From the NCBI RefSeq assembly GCF_029873635.1, contig NC_080423.1:92547691-92611690 (forward strand): DNA of 64,000 bases, written 5' to 3'. The DNA is from Malania oleifera (lineage: Eukaryota > Streptophyta > Magnoliopsida > Santalales > Ximeniaceae). Below are positions 11,994 through 24,006 of the stretch, piece after piece (positions within the stretch are counted from its first letter, which is position 1; every line of letters begins with the position of its first letter). The notes beneath the pieces were generated by a model. It was not told the origin of the DNA. It saw only the letters and a program-made list of their open reading frames with translations, and made no database searches. The position numbers and the translations under genes are program-made.

Positions 11994-12333
11994 AAAGAGT
12001 TATGATGGTGTGTTTGTTTGTATGTTTTTGCAATCAATTTTTTTTTTTTTTTTTTACAAAAATTTAAGTGATGCAATAGTACCAATTAATGTCTAGAATT
12101 AAATCATTCTTCGAGAATTTTTCGTTAAAATCATATGAATTTGAACATAATTAAAATGAAATATACATAATCATATGAATTTGTTTCTTAATTGTTTGGA
12201 ACTTTCATATTGGAGTATTTGTAACCATTCCTTCGGTCCAACATTGAACTAAGAATAAGCAGCTCCATTACATTCTCCTTAAATCTCGTGTTCAATTCTT
12301 GCAATTCAGAATCAATGGTAGCAAGAAATACAT

Positions 12334-13215
12334 CCACAAAAGATATTTAAAAATGGTTTGTAAAATATTTATTTGATCTTTGTAATAAAATGATAGTCTC
12401 AATCAAAAGGTATAGCAACAGAGATTTTCAGCACGCTAACAAATATCTCAAAATATTTTTCTCAAGATAAATCACAGGAGATATTTGAAATCGGTTTATA
12501 AAATAGTATTTATCTTCAAGCACACTTCAAATACCTTCAACAAGTATTTTTCTCAAAATAAACCACAAAGGATATTTGACATCGATTTGTAAAATATTAT
12601 TTCACAACCAAAATACAATATGAACTCTTGAGTATTGCAATAAAAATGCAAAACTCAGAAGCCCTAAGAAGTTTTTTTGTAGAAGGCTTATTTACGAAGA
12701 CCCCTAGAAAAACTAGAATCTTACTCTTTATGAAAAACAAATTTCAATCAGAACAAGCAAGAGAGAGTTTAAGCTTGGTGAGATGAACACAAGAGCACTC
12801 TTAGTAAGTGGTATTTGCAATATGGATGAGTAAGAGTGAGAGTATAAAACTTGAATATGAAATATAGGCTTTTTGAAATTCAGAGGGTACTTTCTAATTA
12901 TATTTGCTAATCTCATGCTAATTTTTGCAAATGAAGGAGTATATATAGTGTTCTCGAAAAATATAACTGTTTAGGACATGTAGGCTATTATTAAGACTGT
13001 TTAAAAACATTTTAACACCATTAACCCTGTTTAAAAAATTTAACCGCGGTAAAAAAATTTCCAACCCAAGAGCACCGGTCGACCGAAGGTGAGGTTCGGT
13101 TGACCTAGTGACGAAGTTTGGTCAACCGGCTAACATTTGAACTGAAAGTTCGGTTGACTAGACTAGGGTTCCCAAAGGCGATTTTTCATTTGCACGCAGT
13201 TCGGTCAACCTAGTG
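12334..13215 (-). mobile_element. Truncated 2-kb-family LTR, copy 4
   Basis: This is the reverse complement of the middle of the family (compare about 6360-7230 in copy 2), including the CACACTTCAAATACCTTCAACA and CGGTCGACCGAAGG stretches. Both LTR ends are missing. The whole interval with its left flank is repeated at 27150-28045. Here it stops abruptly at 13215 inside the GTCGAC array, whereas the other copy continues to the true LTR terminus. Confidence 0.75.
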
Positions 13216-14071
13216 TTTGCTAGCTTTCCTTTGTTTTGGAGTTACGAAAATAATAAATAGAATAGCTAGTAATTAGATAATGTGGTTATCTCAAATTTGC
13301 ATCCTGGACATTTTGCCCTGTTATTGGGAATTTGGTGTTCAAAATATGCCTTCAACCTGTTTGCCATTAAATAAAGTTGGTAATGTATCACCAATTGAAG
13401 CTTATTCAACTATGTCAAAATTTTATTGCTTCCATACGTCAGTATTTTAGTTCTTCAAAATGTCAAAGTCCTTGGAGTAACTATGCTTACTAAATAGTAA
13501 AGTTTATTTGAGTGGGTAAAAAAAAATCTCGTTTTAGTGGCTAAATACGAGGCATTATAAATGTGTACAGTTCAGCTAATATTTCGTTGATGTTTTGTGT
13601 TTCGGATGTGTTCGAATATCAGAACACTTAATAATTTTTTGGTGTTTTTTTTTGTATGAACGGGGCTTTCTCCACTACTAATGCCAACATTATGGTGATC
13701 ACAGGCTTTACATTTTGAGAAGTTATGTCAGCTTAAGTAAAGTTTCTTTATCAATTAACTCAAATAACGTTCCTTTTCTAAATTTCTCTCTCTCAAATTA
13801 ATATTATCACTATAATTTTATTATGCTTGGAACATACCTTGTGTTTGGTTACCATCTCTCTCTGCATTGAGTGCACGCTTGCTACACCGAAGAGATTTGT
13901 TTTATATTTCTACAAATTCTATCTTATCATTTATCATTTGAAGTGAAGTTTTATTGCTTATTTTTAAGTTGATTGTAGGAGTTTCCATGCACAGATGCAT
14001 CATTCTGTTATGGTAGTGTGATTTACTGAGATGTATTCACATCAGTGACAAAGTGCCTGCTTGTTTTCAAG
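13216..14071. other. Unassigned, possibly part of a captured gene segment
   Basis: No open frame or repeat is recognised. The last bases, TGCCTGCTTGTTTTCAAG, look like a polypyrimidine tract and splice acceptor in front of the NUG2-like exon, so part of this may be intron of a captured gene. Confidence 0.35.
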
Positions 14072-14171
14072 TACGTGTTGCAAATAAACAAGATGCTGCT
14101 GAACACATAGGAGAAGTTCTAAAAGGTGTGAAGAAAGAGCACGTCAAAATAGCATACAAGATAAAAGATTG
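14072..14171 (+). pseudogene. Isolated exon of a nucleolar GTPase 2 (NUG2)-like gene
   Basis: The plus strand encodes VRVANKQDAAEHIGEVLKGV followed by KKEHVKIAYKIKDW. I recognise this as the segment of the plant NUG2/NOG2 family (circularly permuted YlqF-type GTPase acting in pre-60S ribosome maturation) just after the GTP-binding motifs. The exon has plausible borders (TTTTCAAG| before it, GATTG|GTATGC after it), so the source was genomic DNA rather than cDNA. No G1-G4 motif or neighbouring exon is visible within several kb, so it is a dead fragment. Identification is from memory of the family, without a search. Confidence 0.65.
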
Positions 14172-16121
14172 GTATGCTAGTTTGTAAATTATAGAGGTCC
14201 ACCTAATTGATCTCCTAGAAAGAAACAAGATATGAAAAAAATTCTCATTGTTGGGATACAAAAATTTCCTGGTTTATCTTTGTTGCTTGTTTTTCATCTA
14301 CCCTGCAGAAAGCCTTTTTAAATAGCCTTCTTCCCCTTTTATTTTAAGCAAGCAAGTTAATGACTCCGTGATAATAATGAACAAATAAGGTGAGATAGGC
14401 TCTCTATGTCTCAACTCCTAACCCTTTTGAACTTTTAAAACCTTTAGGACTTCTGTACTCCTGTTTATCAAAACTAAGAATCTGACAGTAGTTATGCAAA
14501 ATTTGATCTACTTTCTTCGAATTATGAGTAAAAAAAAGTGAGAACTCCTTAATCCTTTAAAATTTTTCATAAATTTTCACGAACATTGGCTTTTATGGGC
14601 ACTTGTAGCGCTCAGTCACTAATATATAACTCACCATAGATGAAAAAAAAAAAAAGAAAGTTAAAGGACCCACTAATAGTTATGTTCCCACTAATATTAG
14701 TGAGTTATGTTCCTAGAAATAAAAAAGGAACATAGTCAACCACATCACTCATGTAGGGGAGAACCCACTAATCGATTTTGTGGAAAGTCGGTTGACCATA
14801 TACAGTGTAACTTATAGATATAATTTCATATTATTACAATGTTCAGCACATTGCTTCATGATTGCTCAAAAAATTCTTTGCAGTTCCTCACTAAAAAAAA
14901 ATATCCAGGCCCTTCATTTATGTGTTCCATGAATCTAACAGTTGCTGGAATATTATGCAAATAACAAAAATCCTTTATATGCTAAGGAAAATCTTTTGAC
15001 ATGTTTAGTTAATTTGTTTACTTAGGTAGTAACTTGGTATCATGATTTTCTGTACTACGAATGTGCTTCTTTGGGTATTATTTTTGGCTAAGCAAAACCT
15101 GTCATCTTAGGTTTCAATTGCTTGCATTTTGATACTCATTCATTCAACTTATTGTAAACTTTTACAGTTATGTATTTATGCACATGAGTTATTCTTGATC
15201 TTACGAGAATCGGTTTTTTTAGCATCAGTTATTTAATGTTATCTTTAATCAATAACGGTTTAAAACAAACATAAAATTAATTGCCCGTACTCAACAATGT
15301 TAGTAAGTTGAACTAAAGTAGCCAAAATGCACTGGAACTATTGTTAAGAAGGTTCAAGAGTTTAAAACATGCAAACGAACCAATATACATAAGATTGTGT
15401 GCGCTTAAAATTTTTTCTTTTTTTTCGCTATTGCACCAATTTCCTATTATGTAACGACTGTTACTCCCATTGTTGTACGTTATGCTACCTGCTGCCACTT
15501 CCATGAACCATGACTGCAAGTACACAAACTAGCTATTGCAAATGAGTTTATTTCTGCTAGCATTCTTTCAAATTTATATTGCTCAGCCATCTTAAAAGTC
15601 TTATTTCATTTGTACACACTTTTTTTGTAAATTGTCATAGAATAGGATAACATATTTGATGAGAACAGAAGTACAATAGGGAGGACAAACTATCTTAATA
15701 GAAAGACACAAAATTAAAATAATATTGAAAAAGTGAAACAAAAATTATCAACACTATTAGTGTCAAAGTTAGAATAATGTATAAAGCAACGAATGTTTTC
15801 AATATTAACGAATACTCATACTAGCTCCTTTAAAGAGCTTTATACGTTATTCTAACTTGTTTCAGATAAAATATGCACTTAGTTGGGATAACACTGTTAT
15901 ATTCCGAAAGAAAAAGTGTAAATGTATGTTATTTGAATGTTATGTGATGGTCACAAGAGATGCATTAATTGCCTAGAATGAAGAGTGTGTTGATGCATAT
16001 TGTTTTGAATAAAGAGTGTGTTCGTGCACCTTATGATCATGCATACATGTAAGACAGTGTAGTATTGTTAAGTACTGAAATCCTTATTTGAATAACGATG
16101 TGTACTGAGCTTGTGGTTGCT
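14172..16121. other. Unassigned, no gene seen
   Basis: AT-rich, with scattered short open frames (for example 15313-15525 on the minus strand) that resemble no protein. It may include intron sequence trailing the NUG2-like exon. Confidence 0.4.
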
Positions 16122-19044
16122 CATTTATGTCCATATGTCTAGATGAATAATAATACTACACTGAACTCAATACTATCCACTGTTCTCAGCCATTTATATT
16201 CTTAATTTAATGGATATATTTTATATTGTGAATTGTTGCTTGCTAACTGATTGCGTGCTAGTCTAGAATGCCTCCTACATTATAGATGCAGTTGATGTGT
16301 ATTGCATGTTGGTAGTGGATATAGGTTCTCGTGTGCCTTGAACTTCTTATAAATGACTTATTTGAACATATTAGGTACAAGTTTTATGGGAAAACGTCCA
16401 ATTTACAGACGGCATGCTACCGAAATTTCGTTAAAATTTTTCCAAAATAGAAAAATATTTACAATGATAATTATAATACATTGAATGTTAAAATATTTTT
16501 GAAATGATGAGTGAAAGTTAAAAATCATAAGAAATGAGGTAATGCCAGCTTACTTCATTTAAAGAAGCATTCATGACTAACTTTTGGTCCGTTAAGCCTA
16601 AAACATTCATTGCCGAGCCTAAATCTTTGAAAATATTAAAAACACTTGGCTAAAGATGTGAAATTTTGAAAAAGACATAAGTTGAATATATCCATAACTC
16701 AGAGGGAGCATCATGTTCATAATTCTTTAAATTAAATGCTCTCATCATCGGTTCTTATCGTTCATGTCCATATGCCTAAATGAATAACAATACTACACTG
16801 AACCCAATACTATCCACTGTTTTGAGCTATTTATATTCTTAATTTAATGGATATATTATATATTGTGAATTGTTGCTTGCTACCTGATTGCATGCTAGTC
16901 TAGAATGCCTCTTGCATGGCAGATGCAGTTGATGTGTGTTGCATGCTGGTAGTGGTTATAGGTTCTCGTGTGCCTTGAACTTCTTATAAATGACTTATTT
17001 GAACATATTAGGTACAAGTTTTATGGGAAAACGTCCAATTTACAGATGGCATGTTGCTGAAATTTCGCTAAAATTTTTCCAAAATAGAAAAACATTTACA
17101 ATGATAATTATGATACATTGAATGTTAAAATATTTTTGAAATGATGAGTGAAAGTTAAGAATCATAAGAAATGAGGTAATGTCGGCTTAGTTTATTTAAA
17201 GAAGCATTCATGACTAAACTTTTGGTCCGGTAAGCCTAAAACATTCATTGCTGAGCCTAAATCATTGAAAATATTAAAAACACTTGGCTAAAGATGTGAA
17301 ATTTTGAAAAAGGCATAAGTTGAATATATCCATAACTTAGAGGGAGCATCATGTTCATAATTCTTTAAATTAAATGCTCACATCATTGGTCCTTATCGTT
17401 CATGTCCATATGGCTAGATGAATAACAATACTACACCGAACCCAGTACTATCCACTGTTCTGAGCTATTTATATTCTTAATTTAATGGATATATTATATA
17501 TTGTGAATTGTTGCTTGCTACCTGATTGCATGCTAGTCTAGAATGCCTCCTGCATGGCGGATGCAGTTGATGTGTGTTGCATGCTGGTAGTAGATATAGG
17601 TTCTCGTGTGCCTTGAACTTCTTATAAATGACTTATTTGAACATATCAGGTACAAGTTTTATGAGAAAATGTCTAATTTACAGACGGTATGTTGCCGAAA
17701 TTTCGTTAAATTTTTTCCAAAATAAAAAAACATTTACAACGATAATTATGATATAATGAATGTTAAAATATTTTTGAAATGATGAGTGAAATTTAGGAAT
17801 CATAAGAAATGAAACAATGTCGGCTTAGTTCATTTAAAGAAGCATTCATGACTAAACTTTTGGTCCGGTAAGCCTAAAGCATTCATTGCCGAGCCTAAAT
17901 CATTGAAAATATTAAAAACACTTGGCTAAAGATGTGAACATTTGAAAAAGGCATAAGTTGAATATATCCATAACTCAAATGGAGCATCATATTCATAATT
18001 CTTTAAATTAAATGCTCTCATCATTGGTCCTTATCGTTCATGTCCATATGCCTAGATGAATAACAATAATACACTGAACTCAATACTATCCACTGTTCTC
18101 AGCTATTTATATTCTTAATTTAATGGATATATTATATATTGTGAATTATTGCTTGCTACCTGATTGCATGTTAGTCTAGAATGCCTCCTGCATGGTGGAT
18201 GCAGTTGATGTGTATTGCATTCTGGTAGTGGATAGAGGTTCTCGTGTGCCTTGAACTTCTTAGAAATGACTTATTTGAACATAGCAGGTACAAGTTTTGT
18301 GGAAAAATGTTTAATTTACAGATGGCATGCTGCTGAAATTTCGTTAAAATTCACCCTCCCCAAAAAAAAGAACCATGTACAACGGTGATTATGATAAAAT
18401 GAATGTTAAAATATTTTTGAAAGAATAGGTGAAACTTAGGAATCATAAGAAATGATGCAATGTAGGCTTAGTTCATTTAAACAAGCATTCATTTATATAT
18501 TTTTGGTCTGGTAAGCTTAAAACATTCATTACTGAGCCTAAATCATTGAAAATATTAGAAACACTTGGTTAAGGATTTGGAAATTTGAAAAAGGCATAAG
18601 TTGAATATATACATAACTTAGAGGGAGCATCATCTTCATAATTCTTTAAATTAAACACTCTCATCATCTCATAACATTCATGTCCAAATGCCTAAATGAA
18701 TAATAATATTACACTGAACTCAATACTATCCACCGTTCTCTACTATTTATATTTTGAATTTAATGGATAAATTATATGTTGTGAATTGTTGATTGCTATA
18801 TGATTGCATGCTAGTCTAGAATGCCTCCTGCATGGTGGATGCAATTGATGTGTACTGCATGCTGGTAGTGGATATAGGTTCTCGTGTGCCTTGAACTGAA
18901 TTATAAATTACTTATTTGAACATATCAGATACATGTTTTATGGAAAAATGTCCAATTTATAGACGACATGTTGCCGAAATTTCGTTAATATTTTTCAAAA
19001 AAAAAAAAAATCATGTACAATGATAATTATGATAAAATGAATGT
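16122..19044. repeat. Tandem array of a ~638-bp unit, about 4.6 copies
   Basis: The marker ATGTCCATATG (ATGTCCAAATG in the last copy) recurs at 16127, 16764, 17402, 18040 and 18680, giving periods of 637, 638, 638 and 640 bp. The last copy is cut at about 19044. Each unit contains GGTTCTCGTGTGCCTTGAAC, GGTACAAGTTTTATG and CATGCTGCCGAAATTTCG-like blocks. Copies 1-4 look over 90% identical by eye; the fifth is more diverged, with a locally different poly-A stretch. No open frame persists across copies. Confidence 0.9.
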
Positions 19045-20059
19045 TGAAGTAATAACGATTGGATTGACATATCCATGAGTCCTAATTTAAATATTGCGTA
19101 GATAAGGTCAAATTTTAAGTTGGATTCGTATAACAAGTGGATAGGTAAACGTAATATGCATATCTTTCAATGATTTTATTTGTATTTATTTAGTTTTACT
19201 TTTGTAATTAAGAGGAAAAAGTCTAGTGTCACGGCAAGAGAGTGGTTGAAGCAGGTGGGGGTGCACTCTACTTCCTATTTATATACTCTTCTCCTGCCAT
19301 GTGTGCCAATGATGGTTACAACCTGTGCATTATAACCTTACTCTTCTTTATATCTATGTTACAAAAGATTGGAGTTATTCTAAGCATTTTCTTTGCAACG
19401 AAATTACTAGCAAACTTTATATGTATGTTATTTTGTATGTATATATATAAATATACACGCTTGGATTATCATTTTCTCCTAAATTATGAGTAACTTATTC
19501 TTTAATTTCCTTTCATTTTTCTCAATTCCCTTCAAAACTTTTCAAAATGCATATATCTAAAAGGAGGAGCATGTAATGAAACATGACTCCTATTTTAAGT
19601 CCTCTCCTATTTTAAGTCATATGCACATTTTCCCTTCTATTAAATTTATTTGATTTCTCCAAAAATTGTTTTATTTTTTAGGATGACAAACTGATTAAGA
19701 AGAATACAAATTAAATAATTAATTAATGAAATTTTTAAAGACGTAATTAAAACCTGTTCGTAAGCACCTAAGCTTATCAAAAGGGCAACAAAGGGCTCAA
19801 ATATTATGCATAAATTTATTTAATTGGAGATTAGGGTAGAAGAACAGACTAACGTCATGTCTTGAAAAATTAATCAACTATTTGAAAGGTCTTAAACACC
19901 ATCATAGAAAAATATTATAAAATAATTTTCATGATTAAACATGCCTAAAAGACTTTAAACACTAACACAAAAAAAGAAAAGAAAAGAAAGATAAAGCAAC
20001 CTCCATAACTAAAGGTGTCTCAATTTTAAGATAATAATTACACGTATAGTTAATGAACA
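19045..20059. other. Unassigned, no gene seen
   Basis: AT-rich flank of the tandem array. The open frame at 19242-19493 is hydrophobic but unrecognised and has no supporting features. Confidence 0.35.
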
Positions 20060-20268
20060 TTATCAAATTCTCGATGGCTGATTCAGTTGCTTTGACATTT
20101 TCTATCATTGGTGTTTTCTTCAGTTTTTCTATTGATTTGTTGGCTGCTCACTGTTTTTATTGCCTTGTTGGTTTCTTGTTTTGGATACTCTTCCTGCACT
20201 TTTGTATCCTCAAGCCTCTGACTTGAGCTTTGTTTATTAATGAATTCACTCGGTTTTACCTTTCAAAA
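20060..20268 (+). mobile_element. LINE 3' tail, probable
   Basis: A GC- and T-rich stretch (TTGCCTTGTTGGTTTCTTG...) leads into TTTATTAATGAATTCACTCG, TTTTACCTTTC and a short A run at 20263. This is the common 3' end of plant L1-type LINEs (a 'tttattaatgaa...tttaccttt' motif before the A-tail). No reverse-transcriptase sequence is left, so it is strongly 5'-truncated. Confidence 0.5.
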
Positions 20269-20974
20269 AATTTAAAGGTAATTACACATAATATATATAA
20301 GTAGTTGCAAGTATAGTTGCGTGTGTATCTTCTCATGGTTATTCAAAGACCCTTTCATCCCGTCGACTTTATAGGCTACCTTTCAAGTGTGCAACTCAAT
20401 GGAAATATGTGAACTCAGTGTTTAGTTTTAAATATTGACATTATTTTTTTCATTATTGATATTACTACTGTACAAATTGTGTAATATGCATGATTATGAC
20501 ATTTTTGCGAATTTGTTATATCATATAATTATTTTTCCTGACTATACTGAGTGCCAGCTCTTCATTTGTATACTAATTTTTTTTAATGACTCTTAATTTG
20601 TAGGGTTCCCGATTGTTATAACATCAGTACGATACCATGTATGCATGCACTATAGTCGTTGGATGCAACTTTTGACTATTTCTTTGTAATTTTTATTATT
20701 ATTTGAACAAATGGAATTTTTGTAATTTAATTTGAATTTGTACTAATATTTGTATTTGAATTTTGAATATTTTAAAATTTTTTTTGTTATCGGAACATAA
20801 GTTATTTTTTTATTTTAATTGAATTTGTATTTAAATTCGAAATTTGGAATGATTTTCAAATTTTGTAGTAATTATGATTTTAGTTTATGTATTAAAAAAT
20901 GTAATTACAGATATATAGGAATTGATAATTAAAAAAAATTAGTATTAAAGGTTTTTTTAATTTTTTTAATTATT

Positions 20975-21090
20975 AGTGAAAGATTTAAATTCGTCACTAA
21001 TAGTAGGGTATTAGTGACGAACTACAATTTCGTTACTAATACTAGGGCATTAGTAAAAGATTCAAATTCGTCACTAATAGTAAGATATTA
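20975..21090. repeat. TTAGTGACGAA-type subterminal repeats
   Basis: Short inverted and direct repeats of ATTCGTCACTAATAGTA and TTAGTGACGAACTAC resemble the subterminal repeats of the CACTA-like element at 42708-43076. No CACTA terminus is visible here, so this is a fragment. Confidence 0.45.
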
Positions 21091-21105
21091 AAAGTACTAA
21101 ATACT

Positions 21106-21586
21106 AAATGATTTCTATGCATTTAAAAGTACTCAAATATGTTAAAAAGACAAAACTATATACTCAGTTTTCATGTCGACTAAACATTATAGGAAATTAA
21201 AATCCCTCATCTAAAAAGTGAACATCAATTAGTTAATTAATTAATTTGACTTGTATTGGCACATCACGATTAAAATAGCATGAATATTTTACACATTAGT
21301 GATGTGACAAAGAGAAGTATAGACACAAACTCCTGATATATGTTAAAAATCAATCCATACTATAGCCAATTTTTTTTTCAAAATCCATACAAACAAACAC
21401 TTATATGTAGATACAGGCACAAGAAAATTACTAAATATAACAAGTATGTGGCTCTTTTTCCTTTTTGTGCCTTTAGTGGACATTTTTTTTCTATACACAA
21501 TTTCAGAGATTGCCATGACCGAAGAAAAAAGACTCAAATGTCTGCTTCTTCTAGCAACCCCAATGGCTCTTCCAGGAACACATGGA
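21106..21586 (-). pseudogene. Duplicated 3' end of the mannanase gene
   Basis: 21503-21586 (minus) copies the last 28 codons of the mannanase gene at 34604-34687, and 21106-21502 copies parts of its 3' flank (33214-33280, 33626-33779 and 34411-34603, with two stretches missing here). The C-terminal SWKSHWGC motif is followed by TAG where the intact gene has AAG. Homology stops abruptly at 21586 inside the exon. This is the left side of the proposed tandem-duplication junction. Confidence 0.8.
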
Positions 21587-22214
21587 TTTGACCTAAGTCA
21601 ACTCGGGTTCACCACATTGACCTGGTTAGAACGGTTAAATCGGTCTGACTCGACTCAGTTTTCTGAACCATTTCCTTTTTTTTTTTTTTAAATTAAAAAA
21701 TAATTTTAAAATTCATTTTTTAATTCCTTAATATTTCAAAAAATTGAGAAAAATCACAAAAAAAAATTAGAAAAATTCTTCAAGTCCTTTATGACTGAGA
21801 GGACCCAAAAACAATAATTAAAAAAAAATAAAAAATGAATAAAATTTAGAAAATTCCATTAAAATATTAAAAAAATGAGAAAAAAGTCCTAGAAAATTCT
21901 CTGAAATTAGGGCATTATTTTTACTTAAAATTGATGTATTTGCATTACCATTTTGCTTATTTAATATTTATATGTTTTACATTTGCATATGTGTGCAACC
22001 CAATGATAAAACGAAGGGTAAATAAGTATTTATAACCTCACCTATTTTAATTCTAAAGGAAGTTTATTTAGTAAAATCCATTCTTTTGGAGGTCTTATTA
22101 GACATTTCTAAATCGCACCGTGTTTTGCATCTTTGTTTAAAAATTTTCTTCATTTATTTGATAACTTGGGAGTTAATTAGAGATTATATAAATCAATTTA
22201 AGATAATTCATAGT
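21587..22214. other. AT-rich junction filler
   Basis: It separates the mannanase fragment from the gag-only retrotransposon. A short CCTAAGTCAACTCGGGTTCA stretch is followed by poly-T, poly-A and AT-rich sequence. No gene seen. Confidence 0.4.
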
Positions 22215-22653
22215 TGATATGCCCAAAATAAACTAGCCAATAAGAGCAAGACAACACCCTGGCCCGTGGTCCCCCCCGAAGTCAAACAATCTAACGAGAG
22301 CAATTAACTCCAACTCAATAAAGAGAAGGAGAGATCTACGCCAACGGCTTAAATGACCGAGTGATGTGCATGAACACTTTATGACCCGGGAGCAATTCAA
22401 GCTCTGCGCAATAAAGGCGAATCAACCAAGGGTCAACTTGAGCCCTTATAAGAAGGGATCTGGAGAAAAGGCCAAGGGAAGTCACTTAACATTCATTCTT
22501 ATTGTTGCATTTAGCCTCTCTAAAGCATCTCCCTTACTTAGGCATCAGAGCGATCTCCCAGAGTACACCCCGGGTCCTCTAAGCCTTTCTTCTTTTCCCT
22601 TTTCAAGTCAACGGAAGTCGAAAGAGCAGTCACGCTGATTTTATCCTGCAACA
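22215..22653 (+). repeat. 5' LTR of the gag-only element
   Basis: It begins TGATATGCCCAAAATAAAC and ends TATCCTGCAACA. TTATAAGAAGG at 22455 is a possible TATA-like promoter motif. It differs from the 3' LTR by about 39 single-base changes by eye, so the insertion is not recent. Confidence 0.9.
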
Positions 22654-22671
22654 GTTGGCGCCATCTGTGGG
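22654..22671 (+). promoter_or_regulatory. Primer-binding site
   Basis: GTTGGCGCCATCTGTGGG directly follows the 5' LTR. The TGGCGCC start is typical of Tat/Athila-type gypsy elements of plants. Confidence 0.7.
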
Positions 22672-22843
22672 AACTTTCTTTGGAGAGGTGATCATCTTGC
22701 TCTGGACCTCCGACATCCCGGCGATGCCGACCTCACACAGTTCTAGTTCCATCCCTGCTGCGAGAAAAGAGTTGTCCCAGTCCATCCACTCCACACCCGC
22801 ATAACCATCGGGTGTCAGCAGGGAAGAATTCCTCGTTTTCAAA

Positions 22844-23863
22844 ATGGAAATGAAGGATATGCTCAACCTGCTCTTACAACAAAAGAGTCAGGAAGGGCAC
22901 GCCCCCCACCAACAACAAGAGAGCCCCGATGCAACCAAGAAAGCTGACAAACCAAAGGAGAGCAAGGACAAAACCTACCTCAACAAGAAGGTAGAAGACA
23001 CGAACAACGTAGATGTCAACCAACAAAAATCCACGGAGCTTGAAGAAAGAATCAAGAAAATAGACCAAATAGAGAGAATGATGAAAGAAGACAGGACCAA
23101 CCCCTTCTACGGGGAAGCATCTCTAAGATCCTCGGAGCCGCCATTCACCAAAGAAGTGATGGAGGTTCCGCTGCCGAATAGATTTAAGATGCCCATTTTC
23201 GAAAGGTACGAGGGTCTGTCTGATCCAATTGATCATCTAGACACCTTCAGGATGTTGATGCAGTTGCAAGGTGCTCCTGACGCCATCATGTGCCGCGCTT
23301 TTGCAACAACCCTTAAGGGTAGTGCCAGGGATTGGTATCGAACCCTACAGCTTGGATCAATAAATTCTTTCTCGGAGATGGAGCAGCGTTTCGCCAGCCA
23401 TTTCCTCAGTAGTCGGAGAATTGTCAAAACTTTGGCTCATTTGACGAGCATGGTTCAGGGAGAAAGGGAGACACTAAAAAAGTTCATGCACTACTTCGTC
23501 ATCGCGACCATGGAGATTTGCAACCCGGACATTGGAGTGGCATTGGCAGCCCTTACCACGACCCTTCAGCTTGGAAAATTTTTGTCTTCTTTAGGAAAGA
23601 GACCCCCAGCTGACAAGGGGGAACTGATGGCGAGAGCGCAAAAGTATATTAACCTGGAAGAGGTAATGGACACAAGAGAGCGAACTTATCTGAAGAGAAA
23701 GAGTTTGAAGGATATGGGGGAGACCTCTAAAATAGGGAAGGGGCAAGAGAGTAACAAGTTGCATAGCAGCCTTAGGGCGTTAGGACATACAAGTAAGTTT
23801 CGGTCCTACACTCCATTAGGGCTTTCGCACACCAATGCCCTAGGGGGTTCTAACCTAATCTAG
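22844..23863 (+). CDS. Retrotransposon gag protein
   Basis: A 339-residue open frame without internal stops. The N-terminal third is charged and probably coiled (many K/E/Q, about residues 15-85). Residues ~105-260 form a retrotransposon gag core with FKMPIFERYEGLSDPIDHLD, a FATTLKGSARDWYRTL motif and FSEMEQRFASHF, all typical of plant gypsy gag. A later PADKGELMARAQKYINLEE segment is also usual. There is no CCHC zinc knuckle before the stop and no pol frame after it. The intact frame despite diverged LTRs may mean the gag was kept by selection during earlier transposition, or be chance. Confidence 0.9.
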   Translation: MEMKDMLNLLLQQKSQEGHAPHQQQESPDATKKADKPKESKDKTYLNKKVEDTNNVDVNQQKSTELEERIKKIDQIERMMKEDRTNPFYGEASLRSSEPPFTKEVMEVPLPNRFKMPIFERYEGLSDPIDHLDTFRMLMQLQGAPDAIMCRAFATTLKGSARDWYRTLQLGSINSFSEMEQRFASHFLSSRRIVKTLAHLTSMVQGERETLKKFMHYFVIATMEICNPDIGVALAALTTTLQLGKFLSSLGKRPPADKGELMARAQKYINLEEVMDTRERTYLKRKSLKDMGETSKIGKGQESNKLHSSLRALGHTSKFRSYTPLGLSHTNALGGSNLI

Positions 23864-23865
23864 CA

Positions 23866-23995
23866 TACCCAAGAAAATTGTTCCATAAAATTGCACCTTT
23901 GTCAGTCATGTACTCGAACATTTTGTGTGCCTTTATTAAATTATTAAAATTTGCATACATTCCTATAACTACATTGTCTCTCACACTATTCAAAA
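23866..23995 (-). pseudogene. Captured PPR gene fragment inside the retrotransposon
   Basis: Read on the minus strand, this stretch encodes VRDNVVIGMYANFNNLIKAH followed by KMFEYMTDKGAILWNNFLGY. This matches the pentatricopeptide-repeat pattern (the usual form is N-ALI-DMYAKCG-A--VF-M--D--SWN-MI-GYA). It covers about one and a half repeats without a stop and lies antisense between the gag stop and the 72-bp repeats. PPR genes are RNA-binding organelle factors; this piece cannot be functional by itself. It most likely was captured by the retroelement. Confidence 0.65.
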
Positions 23996-24006
23996 ACACC
24001 CCAGCT

